Shown here piece by piece: positions 63,269-64,000 of a stretch of 64,000 bases of DNA (position 1 is its first letter; each line of letters begins with the position of its first letter). The position numbers were made by a program, and so were the translations under genes. Origin of the DNA: Glycomyces tenuis DSM 44171 (GTDB lineage: Bacteria > Actinomycetota > Actinomycetes > Mycobacteriales > Micromonosporaceae); NCBI RefSeq assembly GCF_000427885.1, contig NZ_ATYW01000002.1, forward strand, positions 379,532 through 443,531. Direction: 5' to 3'. The notes under the pieces were generated by a model. The model was not told where the DNA came from. It searched no databases and was given only the letters and a program-made list of their open reading frames with translations.

Positions 63269-64000
63269 TCATCCTCTCAGGTACCGGAGGATCAGGTTGC
63301 CCTCGGCTTCGATGACGTGTCGCAGCCGCAGCGGCCGGGCCGACGCGGCCGCCCGCCCCTCCGCGACCCGGATCGGGCCCGCGCCCACGAGCAGCGGCGA
63401 GACCGTCAGACACAGCTCGTCGACCAGGTCGGCGGCGATCAGCTCGCCGAAGACCCGCGGCCCGCCCTCGCACAGGACGCGCCGCAGGCCCCGCTCGCGA
63501 AGCACCCCGAGCGCCGCCTCGTAGTCGATCTCGCCGTGGCCGACCGCGACGACGTCGGCCACCTCCCGCAGCGCCGCCATGTGGCCCACGGCGGCGTCGG
63601 CCGCGCAGACCACGACCGGGCGGCGCGGCGCGTGCGTGAACAGCGCCGCCTCCGGATCGAGCCGGGCCGACCGCGACGCCACCGCCATCACCGGCACCCG
63701 GGGGAGCCCCCGCTCCGTGCGCCAGGCCTCCCGCTCGGGGTCGAGCACCAGCGGCCCGTAGCCTTCGGCGAGCACCGTCCCCGAGCCGGCGAGCAGCACG
63801 TCGCACGAGGCGCGCAACACCTTGAAGACCCGCTTGTCGGCCTTCCCCGACAGCGGCCCGGAAAGCCCTTCCAATGTGGCCGCCCCGTCGGCGCTGGACA
63901 CGAAGTTGACCCGCAGCCAATCCTCCTCGGGAGGCTCGTACGCCTCGTGGAGTTCGGCCTCGCTCAGCTCGTCGAGCCTGAGATACTGCACATCTGGCAC
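63269..64000 (-). CDS. RibD C-terminal / dihydrofolate reductase-like pyrimidine reductase (may extend past the window)
   Basis: 243 residues in view, from a GTG at the very edge. The RibD-C/DHFR-like fold shows 'WLRVNFVSSADGAAT', 'LLAGSGTVLAEGYGPL' and 'VLCEGGPRVFGELIAADLVDELCLTVSPLLVG', the last being typical of 5-amino-6-ribosylaminouracil reductases. It probably reduces a flavin precursor or a related pyrimidine with NADPH. Its TGA overlaps the start region of herA, so it leads the repair operon. The true start could lie beyond base 64000, but the N-terminus has family length. Confidence 0.85.
   Translation of the reverse strand: MPDVQYLRLDELSEAELHEAYEPPEEDWLRVNFVSSADGAATLEGLSGPLSGKADKRVFKVLRASCDVLLAGSGTVLAEGYGPLVLDPEREAWRTERGLPRVPVMAVASRSARLDPEAALFTHAPRRPVVVCAADAAVGHMAALREVADVVAVGHGEIDYEAALGVLRERGLRRVLCEGGPRVFGELIAADLVDELCLTVSPLLVGAGPIRVAEGRAAASARPLRLRHVIEAEGNLILRYLRG

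Noticed and set aside
1-64000. tRNA or rRNA genes, IS elements or prophage
   Set aside because: I found no cloverleaf-type sequence, transposase, integrase or phage structural gene. The only mobile sequence is the FtsK intein.

Overview
This 64 kb window is chromosomal DNA from a high-GC actinomycete. The evidence is very GC-rich codon use, many GTG starts, a mycothiol-dependent maleylpyruvate isomerase-type enzyme, a ClgR-PspA-PspM stress cluster, an AfsR/SARP regulator, ThyX, and the gene neighbourhoods ribF-rpsO-pnp-M16 peptidase-dapB and thyX-dapA-rnj-ftsK-rimO-pgsA-clgR. The order and the acidic secreted proteins suggest a Micromonosporales/Glycomycetales-like lineage (inference). I see no tRNA, rRNA, IS element, prophage or CRISPR array.

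Region 1-13.5 kb is a mosaic of accessory and regulatory genes: a cut MFS permease, a quinone oxidoreductase, a 1028-residue SARP/NB-ARC/TPR regulator, a DUF1445 hydro-lyase, an HxlR regulator, a beta-carbonic anhydrase with a pterin dehydratase, an aminotransferase divergent from a LysR regulator whose ORF has lost its expected stop, a cysteine hydrolase, a YibE/F membrane protein and a mycothiol-dependent enzyme. Region 13.6-19.3 kb pairs a thiamine-phosphate-synthase-like protein with a carbohydrate module: a GH1 beta-glucosidase divergent from a three-gene sugar ABC importer that lacks its own ATPase.

Region 19.6-45.9 kb is conserved housekeeping: ribF, rpsO, pnp, an M16 peptidase, dapB, thyX, dapA, rnj (RNase J), ftsK, rimO, pgsA and clgR-pspA-pspM, broken by membrane proteins, a HicB-like/DUF4097 pair and a tandem paralogue pair. 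FtsK is interrupted exactly at its Walker A lysine by a 494-residue intein that carries a LAGLIDADG endonuclease and the W67/C473/T492 triad of class 3 inteins, with Ala instead of Cys at position 1. The rnj stop codon lies in the first unit of a 32-bp tandem repeat.

Region 46-57 kb holds a sortase-anchored surface protein, cimA behind a probable leader-peptide attenuator, a secreted beta-propeller, a FAH-family hydrolase overlapping gltX, a PadR-HAAS pair, a secreted transglycosylase-like protein behind a structured leader, a nicotinamidase-like enzyme and a secreted GH12-CBM2 endoglucanase with a palindromic operator.

Region 57-64 kb (minus strand) is one tight operon: RibD/DHFR-like reductase, HerA-like ATPase, SbcD (Mre11), SbcC (Rad50) and a NurA-like nuclease. 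This is the full archaeal-style end-resection gene set in an actinobacterium, with overlapping or near-overlapping junctions. The intein and this operon are the two most notable finds.
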